Below are positions 9,661 through 20,807 of a DNA stretch of 64,000 bases, piece by piece. The notes under the pieces are model-generated. The model searched no databases, had not been told where the DNA came from, and was given only the letters and a program-made list of their open reading frames with translations. The stretch comes from Synechococcus sp. CB0101 (GTDB lineage Bacteria; Cyanobacteriota; Cyanobacteriia; PCC-6307; Cyanobiaceae). Each line of letters begins with the position of its first letter. Positions within the stretch are counted from its first letter, which is position 1. The translations under genes were made by a program, and so were the position numbers. The stretch is taken from the NCBI RefSeq assembly GCF_000179235.2, contig NZ_CP039373.1, forward strand, positions 1,891,860 through 1,955,859, written 5' to 3'.

Positions 9661-11727
9661 ATGCCTCAGCAGATCGTCATCGCCGAGCAGCTGCGGATCG
9701 CCGCAGTGCTCACCGATGACCGGGTGGATGAACTGGTGGTGGCCCAGGGCCGCTATCAAATTGGCGACGTCTATCTCGGCACCGTTGAAAACGTGCTGCC
9801 GGGGATCGACGCCGCGTTCGTGAACATCGGCGAAGGCGAAAAGAACGGTTTCATTCATGTGACCGATCTGGGGCCACTGCGGCTCAAGAAAGGCACCCTC
9901 GGCATCACCGAACTGCTGGAGCCGCGCCAGAAGGTGCTGGTGCAGGTGATGAAGGAGCCCACCGGCACCAAGGGCCCTCGCCTCACGGGCAACCTCACCC
10001 TGCCGGGCCGTTTTCTGATCCTGCAGCCCCATGGCCAGGGAGTGAACATCTCCCGGCGGATCAATGCGGAAAGTGAGCGCAACCGCCTGCGCGCCTTGGG
10101 TGTGCTGATCAAGCCACCCGGCGCTGGCCTGCTGATCCGCACCGAGGCCGAAGGGGTGAGCGAAGAGCTGCTCATCGACGACCTCGAAGCGCTGTTGCGT
10201 CAGTGGGAGGCGATTCAGACCGCTGCGGAAAGCGCCACGCCGCCGGTGTTGCTCAACCGCGACGAAGATTTCATCCACCGCATCCTGCGCGATCACTACA
10301 GCCCCGATGTGGCGCGGATCGTGCTCGATAGCGCCGATGGCGTGAGCCGGGTGAATGCCTTCCTGGGGCCTGATCAGAGCCAGGTGCAGGTGGAGCAGCA
10401 TCTCGATTCCAGCGAGATCCTCGAGGCGTTCAAGGTGAACGCCGCCATCCGCGATGCCCTCAAGCCCCGGGTGGATCTTCCCTCAGGCGGCTACGTGATC
10501 ATCGAGCCCACCGAGGCCCTCACGGTGATCGATGTGAACTCGGGCTCCTTCACTCGCTCGGCCAATGCACGGGAAACCGTGCTCTGGACCAACTACGAGG
10601 CCGCCACGGAGATTGCGCGTCAGCTGAAGCTGCGCAACATCGGTGGTGTGGTGATCATCGACTTCATCGACATGGAGTCGCGGCGCGACCAGCTGCAGGT
10701 GCTCGAGCACTTCACGGCCGCCATGCGCCCGGATTCGGCCCGCCCCCAGATCGCCCAGATCAGCGAACTGGGGCTGGTGGAGCTGACCCGCAAGCGCCAG
10801 GGTCAGAACATTTATGAGCTGTTTGGCCGGGCCTGTCCCAGCTGCGGTGGTCTGGGCCATGTGGCCGTGCTGCCTGGAAAAGACAGCCTCCAGCCCCTGG
10901 CAGCCGCACCGGGCTTGGTGCGCTCTGCCGCATCGGCTCGCGCTGAAGTGTTCAGCCCCGCCGGCGCTGAATCCGGCAGTGGCCGCCGCCGCCGTGGTGG
11001 CCGCGGTGGCCGTGGCGGTAGCGATGCCGCCGAGCTCAGCAGCTACGACGACACCACGCCGGCGGGCGTCTCCAACGACGCCGCCACCGCTGCCGCGGCA
11101 GAGCCTTCGTCGCGGCGCCCGGAGCCTGAGCTGGTGGCCGTGCCGATGGATCCCGAGCAGGAACTGGTGTACGGCTGGCTGGGACTGAATCCAGCCCTGC
11201 TGCTGGATCCCGTTCCGGCGGCCGACAACCTGGTGGTGCGGGTGGTGCGTCCTGGAGAGGACGCTGAAGCGGTGCTTGAGGAGGCTCGTCAGCAGTTGGC
11301 TGCTGCGGGTCCCCGTCGCCGCCGACGCGGCCGCGGTGGTGCCAATGGTCAGGGGGCTGGATCCGCAGCACCGTCTGTGCATGAGGCATCCCCTGAGGCC
11401 TCAGCCTCCACGCAGACCCTGCCGGTCACGGTGGAGATCACACCGCTGCCCGTCGAAACCTTCCCCAGCTATCCCAGCGTTGCGGTGTTGCCCGACAGCG
11501 GCCTGGAGCTTGTGGCTGCTGCGGCAGAGCCGGAGGCAGCCAACGGACGGCGGGTGCGGAGTCGGCGCCGCAGCGATGCCTCTGCCGGGTCACCCGCACA
11601 TGCGGCGGCGGCCGTTGCCGTTCTGCCGGTGGTGGAAACCGGCGCCGCCAGCGATGCAGCGCCACCGGAACCCGACGACGCCTCCGAACCTCGTCGCCGT
11701 CGCCGCCGCTCCTCAGCGGCCGAATGA
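9661..11727 (+). CDS. rne: Ribonuclease E/G
   Basis: A 688-residue endoribonuclease. The catalytic part (~residues 1-400) has the S1 RNA-binding domain ([19 protein letters not shown]), the metal-binding DNase-I-like core with VIDVNSGSF and [12 protein letters not shown], and the zinc-link motif CPSCGG. The rest is low-complexity and rich in Arg/Gly and Ala/Pro, with blocks such as [12 protein letters not shown]. The extreme C-terminus ends in a six-arginine run followed by SSAAE, the type of tail shown in cyanobacterial RNase E to bind polynucleotide phosphorylase. The stop codon overlaps the rnhB start by ATGA, coupling two RNA-processing nucleases. Confidence 0.95.
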   Translation: MPQQIVIAEQLRIAAVLTDDRVDELVVAQGRYQIGDVYLGTVENVLPGIDAAFVNIGEGEKNGFIHVTDLGPLRLKKGTLGITELLEPRQKVLVQVMKEPTGTKGPRLTGNLTLPGRFLILQPHGQGVNISRRINAESERNRLRALGVLIKPPGAGLLIRTEAEGVSEELLIDDLEALLRQWEAIQTAAESATPPVLLNRDEDFIHRILRDHYSPDVARIVLDSADGVSRVNAFLGPDQSQVQVEQHLDSSEILEAFKVNAAIRDALKPRVDLPSGGYVIIEPTEALTVIDVNSGSFTRSANARETVLWTNYEAATEIARQLKLRNIGGVVIIDFIDMESRRDQLQVLEHFTAAMRPDSARPQIAQISELGLVELTRKRQGQNIYELFGRACPSCGGLGHVAVLPGKDSLQPLAAAPGLVRSAASARAEVFSPAGAESGSGRRRRGGRGGRGGSDAAELSSYDDTTPAGVSNDAATAAAAEPSSRRPEPELVAVPMDPEQELVYGWLGLNPALLLDPVPAADNLVVRVVRPGEDAEAVLEEARQQLAAAGPRRRRRGRGGANGQGAGSAAPSVHEASPEASASTQTLPVTVEITPLPVETFPSYPSVAVLPDSGLELVAAAAEPEAANGRRVRSRRRSDASAGSPAHAAAAVAVLPVVETGAASDAAPPEPDDASEPRRRRRRSSAAE

Positions 11728-12326
11728 GGGGGCGCAGCGATCCCCTGCTCCAGCGGATCGCGGGCGTTGATGAAGTAGGCCGCGGCTGCTGGTTCGGCCC
11801 CGTGTTTGCCGGGGCCGTGATTCTCCCGGCTTCGGCGCGATCCGCTCTGGCAGCCGCCGGACTCACCGACAGCAAGAAGCTCACCGCCCGCCGGCGCGCT
11901 CAGCTCGTGCCGCTGATCCAGCAGCATGCCGAGAGCTGGGCCCTGGGGCAGGCCTCGGCCCGCGAGATCGATCAAGTGGGCATTCGTGCGGCCACTGAAC
12001 GGGCGATGCTGCGCGCACTTCAGCGCCTGAGCGCACCGCCGCCAGGGCTGGTGCTGGTGGATGGGGTGTTGCCCTTGCGGCTCTGGGAGGGGCCCCAGCA
12101 GACCGTCGTGCGCGGCGACAGTGAACACCTGGAAATTGCCGCCGCCAGTGTTCTCGCCAAGCAAGCCCGCGATGCCCTGATCACCCGCCTGGCTGCGCGC
12201 TATCCCGCCTATGGCCTGGAGCGCCATGCGGGCTACGGCACTGCGCTGCATCGCGCTGCCGTGCTGGAGGCCGGGCCGACCCCACTGCACCGGCGCTCGT
12301 TTTTGGGCAAGGTGCTGGCGGCTTAG
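11724..12326 (+). CDS. rnhB: Ribonuclease HII
   Basis: A 200-residue enzyme that cleaves RNA in RNA/DNA hybrids and starts removal of single ribonucleotides from DNA. The family start [10 protein letters not shown] supplies the first acidic residues (DE), followed by [21 protein letters not shown] and a later VLVDGVLPL with the catalytic Asp; the His/Tyr motif near the end reads [10 protein letters not shown]. The ATG overlaps the rne stop codon (ATGA). Length is typical. It meets the DUF1997 gene tail to tail with 4 bp overlap. Confidence 0.95.
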   Translation: MRGRSDPLLQRIAGVDEVGRGCWFGPVFAGAVILPASARSALAAAGLTDSKKLTARRRAQLVPLIQQHAESWALGQASAREIDQVGIRAATERAMLRALQRLSAPPPGLVLVDGVLPLRLWEGPQQTVVRGDSEHLEIAAASVLAKQARDALITRLAARYPAYGLERHAGYGTALHRAAVLEAGPTPLHRRSFLGKVLAA

Positions 12327-12844
12327 CGCGCTGCGGGGGCCAGGCACCAGGCGTTGAAGTCATCCAGCAGCTGCTGCTGCACGCGGGTTTTCATCCCGAG
12401 CAGAATGCCCGCCAGCAGCGAGCGGCCGGTGGCCTCGAGCACTTTCACCGGAATCAGGCGCAACAGGCTCGGCTGGCTCACGCTCACGGCCAGGCAAGCC
12501 TCGCCGTGGAGGCCTTCTGCACTCGCCTCCAGCCACGATTCCAGCGTCAGCTGAAAGTCGTCGACGATGCCAAGCCCTTCCAGTTGGCAATCGATGGCTT
12601 CGAGTTCGATGCGCTCGGCGCTGCGGCGGGCCACCAGCTCCACCACTGGTTGGATCTGCAGCTGGAACACCTGCAACCGGGTCACGGTGTAGCGGTAGTG
12701 GCTGTTGCCGAGGTTCTCCAGCTGCTCGGGATCCAGCAGGGCACCGATCACCCGTTCCTCGTCGTTGAGGTAGTCGGGCAGCAGGTGGGCCTGGTGAGGA
12801 ACCGACAGCTGCAAGGCTTGGCTGGCGCTGAAGGCCAAAGGCAT
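12323..12844 (-). CDS. DUF1997 family protein
   Basis: A 173-residue protein resembling the DUF1997 family found in cyanobacteria and chloroplasts. Visible features are an N-terminal [21 protein letters not shown] segment (shown here in two parts [10 protein letters not shown] and [11 protein letters not shown]), a middle rich in beta strands and a C-terminal helix with [14 protein letters not shown]. It has no signal peptide or membrane helix. The fold recalls lipid-binding START/SRPBCC-like proteins, but no function is established to my knowledge. A TAGGAT hexamer on the minus strand at 12868-12873 could be its -10 box. It is divergent from pheA. Confidence 0.75.
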   Translation of the reverse strand: MPLAFSASQALQLSVPHQAHLLPDYLNDEERVIGALLDPEQLENLGNSHYRYTVTRLQVFQLQIQPVVELVARRSAERIELEAIDCQLEGLGIVDDFQLTLESWLEASAEGLHGEACLAVSVSQPSLLRLIPVKVLEATGRSLLAGILLGMKTRVQQQLLDDFNAWCLAPAAR

Positions 12845-12897
12845 GGCTCGTTGGCCGGCGCGTCATGATCCTATCCAGCACGGCCGGCACAACCCGC

Positions 12898-13740
12898 ATG
12901 CGCATTGCATTTCTTGGTCCTGTCGGCACCTATGGCGAGCAGGCTGCAATCCGGCTGTGTGAGCTGGAGGGGATCGAGGCTCCCGAGTTCATGCCACAGG
13001 TGGGAATCCGCGCCGTGGTGAAGGCGGTGGCGGAGGGGCGCTGCGATGCCGCTGTGGTGCCGGTGGAGAACTCCGTGGAGGGTGGGGTCACCGCCTGCAT
13101 GGACGCCCTTTGGGAGCATCCCGAGCTGCGGGTGGCCAGGGCGCTGGTGTTGCCGATCCGCCATGCGCTCTTGGGCAGCGGCCCCCTGGACGGGGTGAGC
13201 GAGGTGCTCTCCCACCCCCAGGCCCTGGCCCAGTGCAGCCAGTGGTTGGGTGATCAGTTGCCTGCCGCGTTGCAACTCCCCACCAGTTCCACCGCTGATG
13301 CTGCCCGGATGGTGGCGGGCAGCCGCTTTAGAGCCGCGATTGCATCCCTCCAGGCCGCCCAGGAACACGGGCTTGAGGTGTTGGCCTACCCGATCAACGA
13401 CGTGGCCGGCAACTGCACGCGCTTTTTGCTGCTGCGTCAAGGCGAACGCACCCTGGCGGGCCCGATGGCCAGCCTCGCCTTCTCCCTGCATGCCAATCGC
13501 CCAGGGGCCCTGCTCGAGGCCTTGGCCTGTTTTGCCCGCCGCGACCTCAACATGACGCGGATCGAATCACGCCCCTCCAAACGCGAGATGGGCGAATACA
13601 TCTTCTTTGTGGATCTGGAGCTGCCTAAGGGCGAGGAGCCGTTGCATCAGGCACTCGCTGAGCTGAAACCCCTTTGCGAACACCTGGCGCTTTTCGGGGG
13701 ATACCCCATGACGCAGCTCGAAGCGGGCGCATCGGCCTAA
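12898..13740 (+). CDS. pheA: Prephenate dehydratase
   Basis: A 280-residue monofunctional prephenate dehydratase, making phenylpyruvate for phenylalanine. The start at 12898 gives the usual N-terminus (MRIAFLGPVGTYGEQA); an in-frame ATG at 12865 would add 11 residues. Motifs are VVPVENSVEGGVTACMD, LSHPQALAQC, and the TRF motif in NDVAGNCTRFLLL. A C-terminal ACT domain (ALLEALACFARRDLNMTRIESRP, here cited by its ends ALLEALACF and NMTRIESRP) gives phenylalanine feedback control. There is no chorismate mutase domain. It ends 4 bp into the convergent methyltransferase gene. Confidence 0.95.
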   Translation: MRIAFLGPVGTYGEQAAIRLCELEGIEAPEFMPQVGIRAVVKAVAEGRCDAAVVPVENSVEGGVTACMDALWEHPELRVARALVLPIRHALLGSGPLDGVSEVLSHPQALAQCSQWLGDQLPAALQLPTSSTADAARMVAGSRFRAAIASLQAAQEHGLEVLAYPINDVAGNCTRFLLLRQGERTLAGPMASLAFSLHANRPGALLEALACFARRDLNMTRIESRPSKREMGEYIFFVDLELPKGEEPLHQALAELKPLCEHLALFGGYPMTQLEAGASA

Positions 13741-14726
13741 GCCGGCTTGCGGCCCCGGAATACCCCGAACTGCATCATTCCGGTGTCGAAGCCCCAGTGC
13801 ATCAGCAGCAGCGTGGGGGTTTCGCGCAGCCCCATCAGCACAGCCCGAGGCCCAAGGCCCAGCACCGCGGCTGGGCGCCGTGCGCCTTCGAGGATGGAAT
13901 CAATCCAGGAGGGCAGGGTTTCGCGGCTCCAATCGCCTGTCTCCACCTGAAGACGTTCGTGCGTTGAGCCTGAGGACCAGCGGCTCTGCTCGAGGTTTTG
14001 GCGGAAGCCGGGGATGCTGGCGAATTCCGGATGAGCCCATTGCACGAGCAATTGGTGCATCACCCAGCGCTCGAGGCGGTTGAGGGGTTTCACCGAGGGG
14101 TCGCGGCGGTTCCAGTCGGCCACCGCCAGGAGCCCCCCGGGCTTGAGCACCCGCAGTAATTCATCGGCGTAGCGCTGTTTATCCGGCATGTGGGGGCCTG
14201 CTTCCACGCTCCACACCGCATCAAAGCTTTGATCAGGGAGATCCAGGGCCAGGGCATCCATCACCGCAAAACGGCAGCTCAGGCCGTCGGGGGTGAGGGC
14301 TTCGGCCCGCTTGATCTGTCCTGGGCTGATGCTGATGCCCAACACGTTGAGGCCGTAATCGCGGGCCAGGATGCGGGCGCTGCCACCGATGCCGCAGCCC
14401 ACATCCAGCACCGTGCTGCCGGTGGGGAGCTGATCCAGGCCGCTCCAGCGCACCAGCTCATGGACGAACTCTTCCTTGGCCCGGCGGAAATCACGGCGCC
14501 GCGGGGGGCTGCCGTAGTGGCCGAGGTGCACATGCTCGCCCCAGAGCCGCTCGAGCAATTGATCGTCGGTCCAGCGGTCGTAGGCGTCAGCCACGCTGGC
14601 GGTGCTGGTGAAAGCGCGATCACGCCAGCTCCACACCAACAGCCCGATCAGCAGCAGACCCGCCAGAACGGCGACCATCAGCATCAGCCCCCCCGCCAGG
14701 GGGGTGAGCACAGCAAGGACCTGCAT
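13737..14726 (-). CDS. MPBQ/MSBQ methyltransferase (tocopherol/plastoquinone pathway)
   Basis: A 329-residue SAM-dependent methyltransferase with an N-terminal membrane helix (about residues 13-33). After it comes DAYDRWTDDQLLERLWGEH and HLGHYGSPP, then SAM motif I VLDVGCGIGGSARIL, then the strongly conserved VWSVEAGPHMPDKQRY and LKPGGLLAVADWN. This arrangement closely follows Synechocystis Sll0418 (2-methyl-6-phytylbenzoquinone methyltransferase) as I remember it. It would methylate tocopherol and possibly plastoquinone precursors at the membrane. gamma-Tocopherol methyltransferase is the main alternative, but the N-terminal helix and the C-terminus favour MPBQ. Confidence 0.85.
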   Translation of the reverse strand: MQVLAVLTPLAGGLMLMVAVLAGLLLIGLLVWSWRDRAFTSTASVADAYDRWTDDQLLERLWGEHVHLGHYGSPPRRRDFRRAKEEFVHELVRWSGLDQLPTGSTVLDVGCGIGGSARILARDYGLNVLGISISPGQIKRAEALTPDGLSCRFAVMDALALDLPDQSFDAVWSVEAGPHMPDKQRYADELLRVLKPGGLLAVADWNRRDPSVKPLNRLERWVMHQLLVQWAHPEFASIPGFRQNLEQSRWSSGSTHERLQVETGDWSRETLPSWIDSILEGARRPAAVLGLGPRAVLMGLRETPTLLLMHWGFDTGMMQFGVFRGRKPA

Positions 14727-14733
14727 CAGTGGT

Positions 14734-15408
14734 TCAGCGATCCGTGTCGTCGCCGGGCTCCTTCAAATCCCGGAAAGTGTCTTGCAGCACGGTGCGGGCT
14801 GCCAGTTGGCGGCGGGTTTCATCCAGGAGTTCAAATTCCTGCCGCAGTCGCTCTTCGGTGTCGGTGATTTCCAGCAGGGTTTGCTGTTGATCGGCGACGG
14901 GTCCGCCGAGATGGGATCCGATCCAGAAGGAGAGCTCCCGCGGTAGATCCGGCAGATCCGTGGGCAAGCTGGTGGGTTTGCCCATCAGCTTGCCGGTGAG
15001 TTCCACCACATCTTTGAGGGCTTGCTCCACGTTGCTGGAGAGATCACTCAGGCGGTCGTGGTTCTCCGGGTGGTCATCTTCAATCCAGCTCACCAGCCCC
15101 ACCTTGAACGGGGCCTCGCGCACCACCTCGAGCACACGAAAGCGCTGCTGGCCGAGGGTCACGATGTTGCTGCGGTCGTCGGATTGGGTCTGGCACTGCA
15201 GGATCTCGGCGCAGCAGCCCACATCCGCCATCCGACCTTCCTGGGGATCCCAGCGCACCACTCCGAAGCGCCGGTCGGTGTCGAGCACCGTGCGCAGCAT
15301 CATCCGGTAGCGCGGCTCAAAGATGTGCAGCGGCAGCACTTCCTGAGGGAACAGCACCACATCGGGCAACGGGAACAGTGGCAGCTCGCGCACGGCCAGT
15401 TGCGTCAC
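14734..15408 (-). CDS. LON substrate-binding domain protein
   Basis: A 224-residue protein with a GTG start. It contains only the N-terminal domain of the Lon protease family: RELPLFPLPDVVLFP and LPLHIFEPRYRMM are hallmark stretches; there is no ATPase or protease domain. A conserved glycine/arginine segment LGQQRFRVLEV follows and the C-terminal half is helical. Such stand-alone LON proteins are widespread in cyanobacteria and of unknown function, possibly protein binding. It lies 7 bp upstream of the methyltransferase on the same strand, and is separated from rpsJ by a strong terminator, so it begins a new transcription unit. Confidence 0.85.
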   Translation of the reverse strand: MTQLAVRELPLFPLPDVVLFPQEVLPLHIFEPRYRMMLRTVLDTDRRFGVVRWDPQEGRMADVGCCAEILQCQTQSDDRSNIVTLGQQRFRVLEVVREAPFKVGLVSWIEDDHPENHDRLSDLSSNVEQALKDVVELTGKLMGKPTSLPTDLPDLPRELSFWIGSHLGGPVADQQQTLLEITDTEERLRQEFELLDETRRQLAARTVLQDTFRDLKEPGDDTDR

Positions 15409-15512
15409 GTGGCAGGGAGATCAGGGTGGATCGAATCCTAGAGAGCGTTGCTGAGCGGCGCGCGGCGCCTTTGTGTTCGATCCACCGCTCTGGTGCTGTT
15501 GGGGAGGCCAAC

Positions 15513-15536
15513 AAAAAAGCCCGCCTTGCGGCGGGC
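15513..15536 (-). terminator. Intrinsic terminator after rpsJ
   Basis: Read on the minus strand this is a 7-bp perfect GC-rich stem (GCCCGCC/GGCGGGC) with a 4-nt loop followed by six U residues. It ends the str operon about 30 bp beyond the rpsJ stop codon. Confidence 0.93.
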
Positions 15537-15565
15537 CGGGGTCTGATCCTCTCGGAGTCAGCAGG

Positions 15566-15886
15566 TCAGAGCTTCACCTCGATGTCCACGCCGCTGGGCA
15601 GGTCGAGCTTCATCAGGGCATCGATGGTCTTGGCCGAAGGGCTGTAGATGTCGATGATGCGGCGGTGGGTGCGGGTCTCGAAGTGCTCGCGGGAGTCCTT
15701 GTCCACGTGGGGCGAGCGCAGCACGCAGTAGATCTTGCGCTTGGTGGGCAGGGGGATCGGACCGATCGCAGTTGCAGCGGTGTGATCGGCCGTTTCGATG
15801 ATTTTTTCGCAGGAGAGATCCAGCATGCGGCGATCAAACGCCTTCAGGCGGATGCGGATCTTCTGCTGGGCGATAGCGGTGGACAT
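15566..15886 (-). CDS. rpsJ: 30S ribosomal protein S10
   Basis: A 106-residue protein of normal S10 length. It contains [36 protein letters not shown] and the end region [19 protein letters not shown]10 sits in the head of the small subunit and also serves as NusE in antitermination. It is the last gene of the str-type operon, 162 bp downstream of tuf; in cyanobacteria rpsJ typically follows tuf like this rather than heading the S10 operon. The long tuf-rpsJ spacer holds a strong inverted repeat. Confidence 0.98.
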   Translation of the reverse strand: MSTAIAQQKIRIRLKAFDRRMLDLSCEKIIETADHTAATAIGPIPLPTKRKIYCVLRSPHVDKDSREHFETRTHRRIIDIYSPSAKTIDALMKLDLPSGVDIEVKL

Positions 15887-15974
15887 GGATCAGGCGGGAG
15901 AGGTCAGCAAGGACCAGCGCTCGATGGGCACGAGGCAACTGGGAAGTTGAAGCTGGATTGTCGAGGTGCGGAAG

Positions 15975-16015
15975 GGGATGGAGAGCGGAAGCCCGATGGG
16001 CCGGCTCTCCATCCC
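15975..16015. repeat. 41-bp nested inverted repeat between tuf and rpsJ
   Basis: A perfect 12-bp stem (15975-15986 with 16004-16015) encloses a second 4-bp stem GCCC/GGGC around a GAT loop at 15991-16001. It has no T tract on either side, so it is not a standard terminator. In the minus-strand message it would form a stable hairpin between tuf and rpsJ, a plausible processing, stability or attenuation element. Confidence 0.7.
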
Positions 16016-16048
16016 GAAACCTAGATCACGGCCGAAGCCAGATCAGGA

Positions 16049-17248
16049 TCACTCGATGATCTTGGACACCACGCCGGCACCGATGGTGCGGCCGCCTTCG
16101 CGGATAGCGAAGCGCATGCCCTGCTCGATGGCCACGGGGCAGATCAGCTCGCCGGTCATCTTGATGCGGTCACCGGGCATCACCATTTCCACGTTGGAGC
16201 CGTCGTCGGCGGTGAAAGCGGTGATCTGACCGGTCACGTCGGTCGTACGGATGTAGAACTGCGGGCGATAGCCAGCAAAGAAGGGGGTGTGGCGGCCGCC
16301 TTCTTCCTTCTTCAGCACGTACACCTCACCCTCGAACTTGGTGTGGGGCTTGATGGAGTTGGGCTTCACGAGCACCATGCCGCGCTCGATGTCTTCCTTC
16401 TGGATGCCGCGGAGCAGCAGACCCACGTTGTCGCCGGCCATGCCCTCGTCGAGCAGCTTGCGGAACATTTCCACGCCGGTGACGGTGGTCTCGCGGGTGT
16501 CCTTGATACCCACGATCTGCACGGTTTCACCAACCTTCACCACACCGCGCTCGATACGGCCGGTGGCCACGGTGCCGCGACCGGTGATGGAGAACACGTC
16601 TTCAACAGCCATCAGGAAGGGCTTGTCGACTTCGCGCTCAGGCTCGGGGATGCCGCTGTCAACGGCTTCCATCAGTTCGGTGATCTTGCCTTCCCACTCG
16701 GCGTCACCCTCGAGGGCCTTCAGGCCGGACACCTTCACCACGGGGATGTCATCGCCGGGGAAGTCGTAGCTGCTCAGCAGCTCGCGCACTTCCAGTTCCA
16801 CCAGCTCGAGGATCTCCTCGTCGTCCACCATGTCGCACTTGTTCAGTGCTACCACCAGAGCGGGCACGCCCACCTGCTTAGCCAGCAGGATGTGCTCCTT
16901 GGTCTGGGCCATGGGGCCGTCGGTGGCGGCCACCACGAGGATGGCGCCGTCCATCTGAGCGGCACCGGTGATCATGTTCTTCACGTAGTCCGCGTGGCCG
17001 GGGCAGTCCACGTGGGCGTAGTGACGACCGTCGGTCTCGTACTCAACGTGAGCGGTGTTGATGGTGATACCGCGCTCACGCTCTTCCGGAGCACCGTCGA
17101 TCTGGTCGTAAGCCTGAGCCTTGGCCTGACCCTTCTTGGCCAGCACGTTGGTGATGGCGGCGGTGAGGGTGGTCTTGCCGTGGTCAACGTGGCCGATGGT
17201 GCCGATGTTGACGTGGGGCTTATTCCTTTCGAACTTCTCGCGAGCCAT
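16049..17248 (-). CDS. tuf: Elongation factor Tu
   Basis: A 399-residue GTPase that brings aminoacyl-tRNA to the ribosome. The G domain shows [10 protein letters not shown] (P loop), the switch I region [25 protein letters not shown] (G3) and NKCDMVDD (G4). Domains II and III follow, including [13 protein letters not shown] and the C-terminal [15 protein letters not shown]. It starts 39 bp after fusA and is the only tuf in the window. Confidence 0.99.
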   Translation of the reverse strand: MAREKFERNKPHVNIGTIGHVDHGKTTLTAAITNVLAKKGQAKAQAYDQIDGAPEERERGITINTAHVEYETDGRHYAHVDCPGHADYVKNMITGAAQMDGAILVVAATDGPMAQTKEHILLAKQVGVPALVVALNKCDMVDDEEILELVELEVRELLSSYDFPGDDIPVVKVSGLKALEGDAEWEGKITELMEAVDSGIPEPEREVDKPFLMAVEDVFSITGRGTVATGRIERGVVKVGETVQIVGIKDTRETTVTGVEMFRKLLDEGMAGDNVGLLLRGIQKEDIERGMVLVKPNSIKPHTKFEGEVYVLKKEEGGRHTPFFAGYRPQFYIRTTDVTGQITAFTADDGSNVEMVMPGDRIKMTGELICPVAIEQGMRFAIREGGRTIGAGVVSKIIE

Positions 17249-17287
17249 GATGAAAAAGAATCGGGGGGTAAATGGGTATGGGAAAGA

Positions 17288-19363
<2,076 letters not shown>

Positions 19364-19447
19364 GGTTTAGGTCTCCGGAAGGGGAATCGACAAAAAAGCG
19401 GGCGCCACTCTACAAGTCGGCCTCCGGCCGACCTGTGCGGGCGGCGA

Positions 19448-19918
19448 TCAGTAGCGGTAGTGGGCGAAGGCCTTGTTGGCTTCGGCCATCTTGTGGGTCT
19501 CTTCGCGCTTGCGAACAGCGCTGCCGGCCTCGTTGGCGGCATCCATCAGTTCGCCAGCCAGTTTTTGAGCCATGCTGCGGCCGTTGCGGGCACGGGAGAA
19601 GTTCACCAGCCAACGCAGAGCCATGGCGGTGCCGCGCTCCTGACGCACTTCCATCGGCACCTGGTAGGTGGCGCCACCCACGCGGCGGGCACGCACTTCC
19701 ACAAGGGGAGTGGCGTTCTTGACGGCGGTCTCGAACACTTCCAGGGGGTCAGCGCCGGTGCGCTCGCCGATCAGCGTGAAGGCATCGGAAAGAATCCGCT
19801 GGGCGGTGGACTTCTTGCCGTGCTTCATCAGACGGGCCACGATCATGGTGGCGAGACGGCTGTTGAACTGCGGATCCGGCAGGATCGGACGCTTCTCGGC
19901 GGCGTTGCGGCGTGACAT
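19448..19918 (-). CDS. rpsG: 30S ribosomal protein S7
   Basis: A 156-residue S7 protein, the primary binder that nucleates the 30S head. It starts [16 protein letters not shown] and carries [16 protein letters not shown] and [16 protein letters not shown], with the usual end [14 protein letters not shown]. Length is typical of bacterial S7. It is the second gene of the str operon, 46 bp after rpsL. Confidence 0.98.
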   Translation of the reverse strand: MSRRNAAEKRPILPDPQFNSRLATMIVARLMKHGKKSTAQRILSDAFTLIGERTGADPLEVFETAVKNATPLVEVRARRVGGATYQVPMEVRQERGTAMALRWLVNFSRARNGRSMAQKLAGELMDAANEAGSAVRKREETHKMAEANKAFAHYRY

Positions 19919-19964
19919 AGACCTGGAAAAGGGGAATCAGGAAACGGCTACGGCTGGATGGAGA

Positions 19965-20339
19965 TCAGTCCTTCGGAGTCTTGGCGCCGTACTTGGAGCG
20001 CGACTGACGACGATCCTTCACGCCAGCGGTATCGAGCGTGCCGCGAATGATGTGGTAGCGGACACCGGGCAGATCCTTCACACGACCGCCGCGGATCATC
20101 ACCACGGAGTGCTCCTGAAGGTTGTGGCCGATACCGGGGATGTAGGCCGTGACCTCGAAACCGGAGGTCAGACGCACACGGGCAACTTTGCGCAGCGCCG
20201 AGTTGGGCTTCTTCGGGGTGGAGGTGTACACGCGGGTGCACACACCACGGCGCTCAGGGCAGGCGCGCAGGGCAGGCGACTTGGTCTTGCGGGTAAGGCG
20301 CTGCCGCTCACTGCGGATCAGCTGCTGAATCGTGGGCAT
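19965..20339 (-). CDS. rpsL: 30S ribosomal protein S12
   Basis: A 124-residue S12 protein of the decoding centre. The start at 20339 gives [15 protein letters not shown], the family N-terminus; an earlier in-frame ATG at 20384 is rejected. Conserved [30 protein letters not shown] and [14 protein letters not shown] are intact; the lysines that change in streptomycin-resistant strains (in KKPNS and RVKDLPG) are wild type. It heads the str operon, whose promoter must lie in or before the IscA-like gene just upstream. Confidence 0.98.
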   Translation of the reverse strand: MPTIQQLIRSERQRLTRKTKSPALRACPERRGVCTRVYTSTPKKPNSALRKVARVRLTSGFEVTAYIPGIGHNLQEHSVVMIRGGRVKDLPGVRYHIIRGTLDTAGVKDRRQSRSKYGAKTPKD

Positions 20340-20393
20340 CGAGGGCCGGTTACAGGAGGTCGGAAAGACCGACCGTGGCGACAATCCGCCACC

Positions 20394-20762
20394 TTACTTT
20401 GTCGCCTGCACCCCCACCCCCGCAGGCTCATCAGCGGGGCTGAAGGCCGCGCCACAGGCGCAGATCCGCAGCTCTCGCCCAGCCCGCACCAGGAATCCGC
20501 CGCCGCTGAGATCGCCGCGATAGTCGAGTTCGAGGCTGCCCAGGCGCTCGCACTGATCGCCCGGAGCAAAGAGGGTGATGCCATCGGCCCGGGCGACGGC
20601 GACCCCCGCCAGATGGCCGGGGCGGATCCGAATCACCCAGCGCTCACAGCTGCCATCCACCAGATTGAGATGCATCATCCCGGGGGTGCCAGCCACCGCC
20701 GCCTGACGCCCCAGTTCAGCGGCTGCGGCAGGAGTGAGGCGCAGGCTGTGGCCCTTGGGCAT
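20394..20762 (-). CDS. Divergent IscA/HesB-like protein
   Basis: A 122-residue protein with the shape of A-type iron-sulfur carriers: LRLTPAAAAELGRQ at the start, GSLELDYRGDLSGGGFLV in the middle and CACGAAFSP at the end. The three cluster-binding cysteines appear as C39, C101 and C103 (C-A-C-G where the usual motif is C-G-C-G), spaced almost as in IscA; Cys71 is extra. Overall similarity is low, so a role in Fe-S carriage is inferred. It lies 54 bp upstream of rpsL on the same strand and 45 bp after the phosphodiester glycosidase gene. Confidence 0.7.
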   Translation of the reverse strand: MPKGHSLRLTPAAAAELGRQAAVAGTPGMMHLNLVDGSCERWVIRIRPGHLAGVAVARADGITLFAPGDQCERLGSLELDYRGDLSGGGFLVRAGRELRICACGAAFSPADEPAGVGVQATK

Positions 20763-20807
20763 GGGTGGAGGTTGGGGCAGTCGTCCCAGTGTGTCAGGGC
20801 TCCTGGG

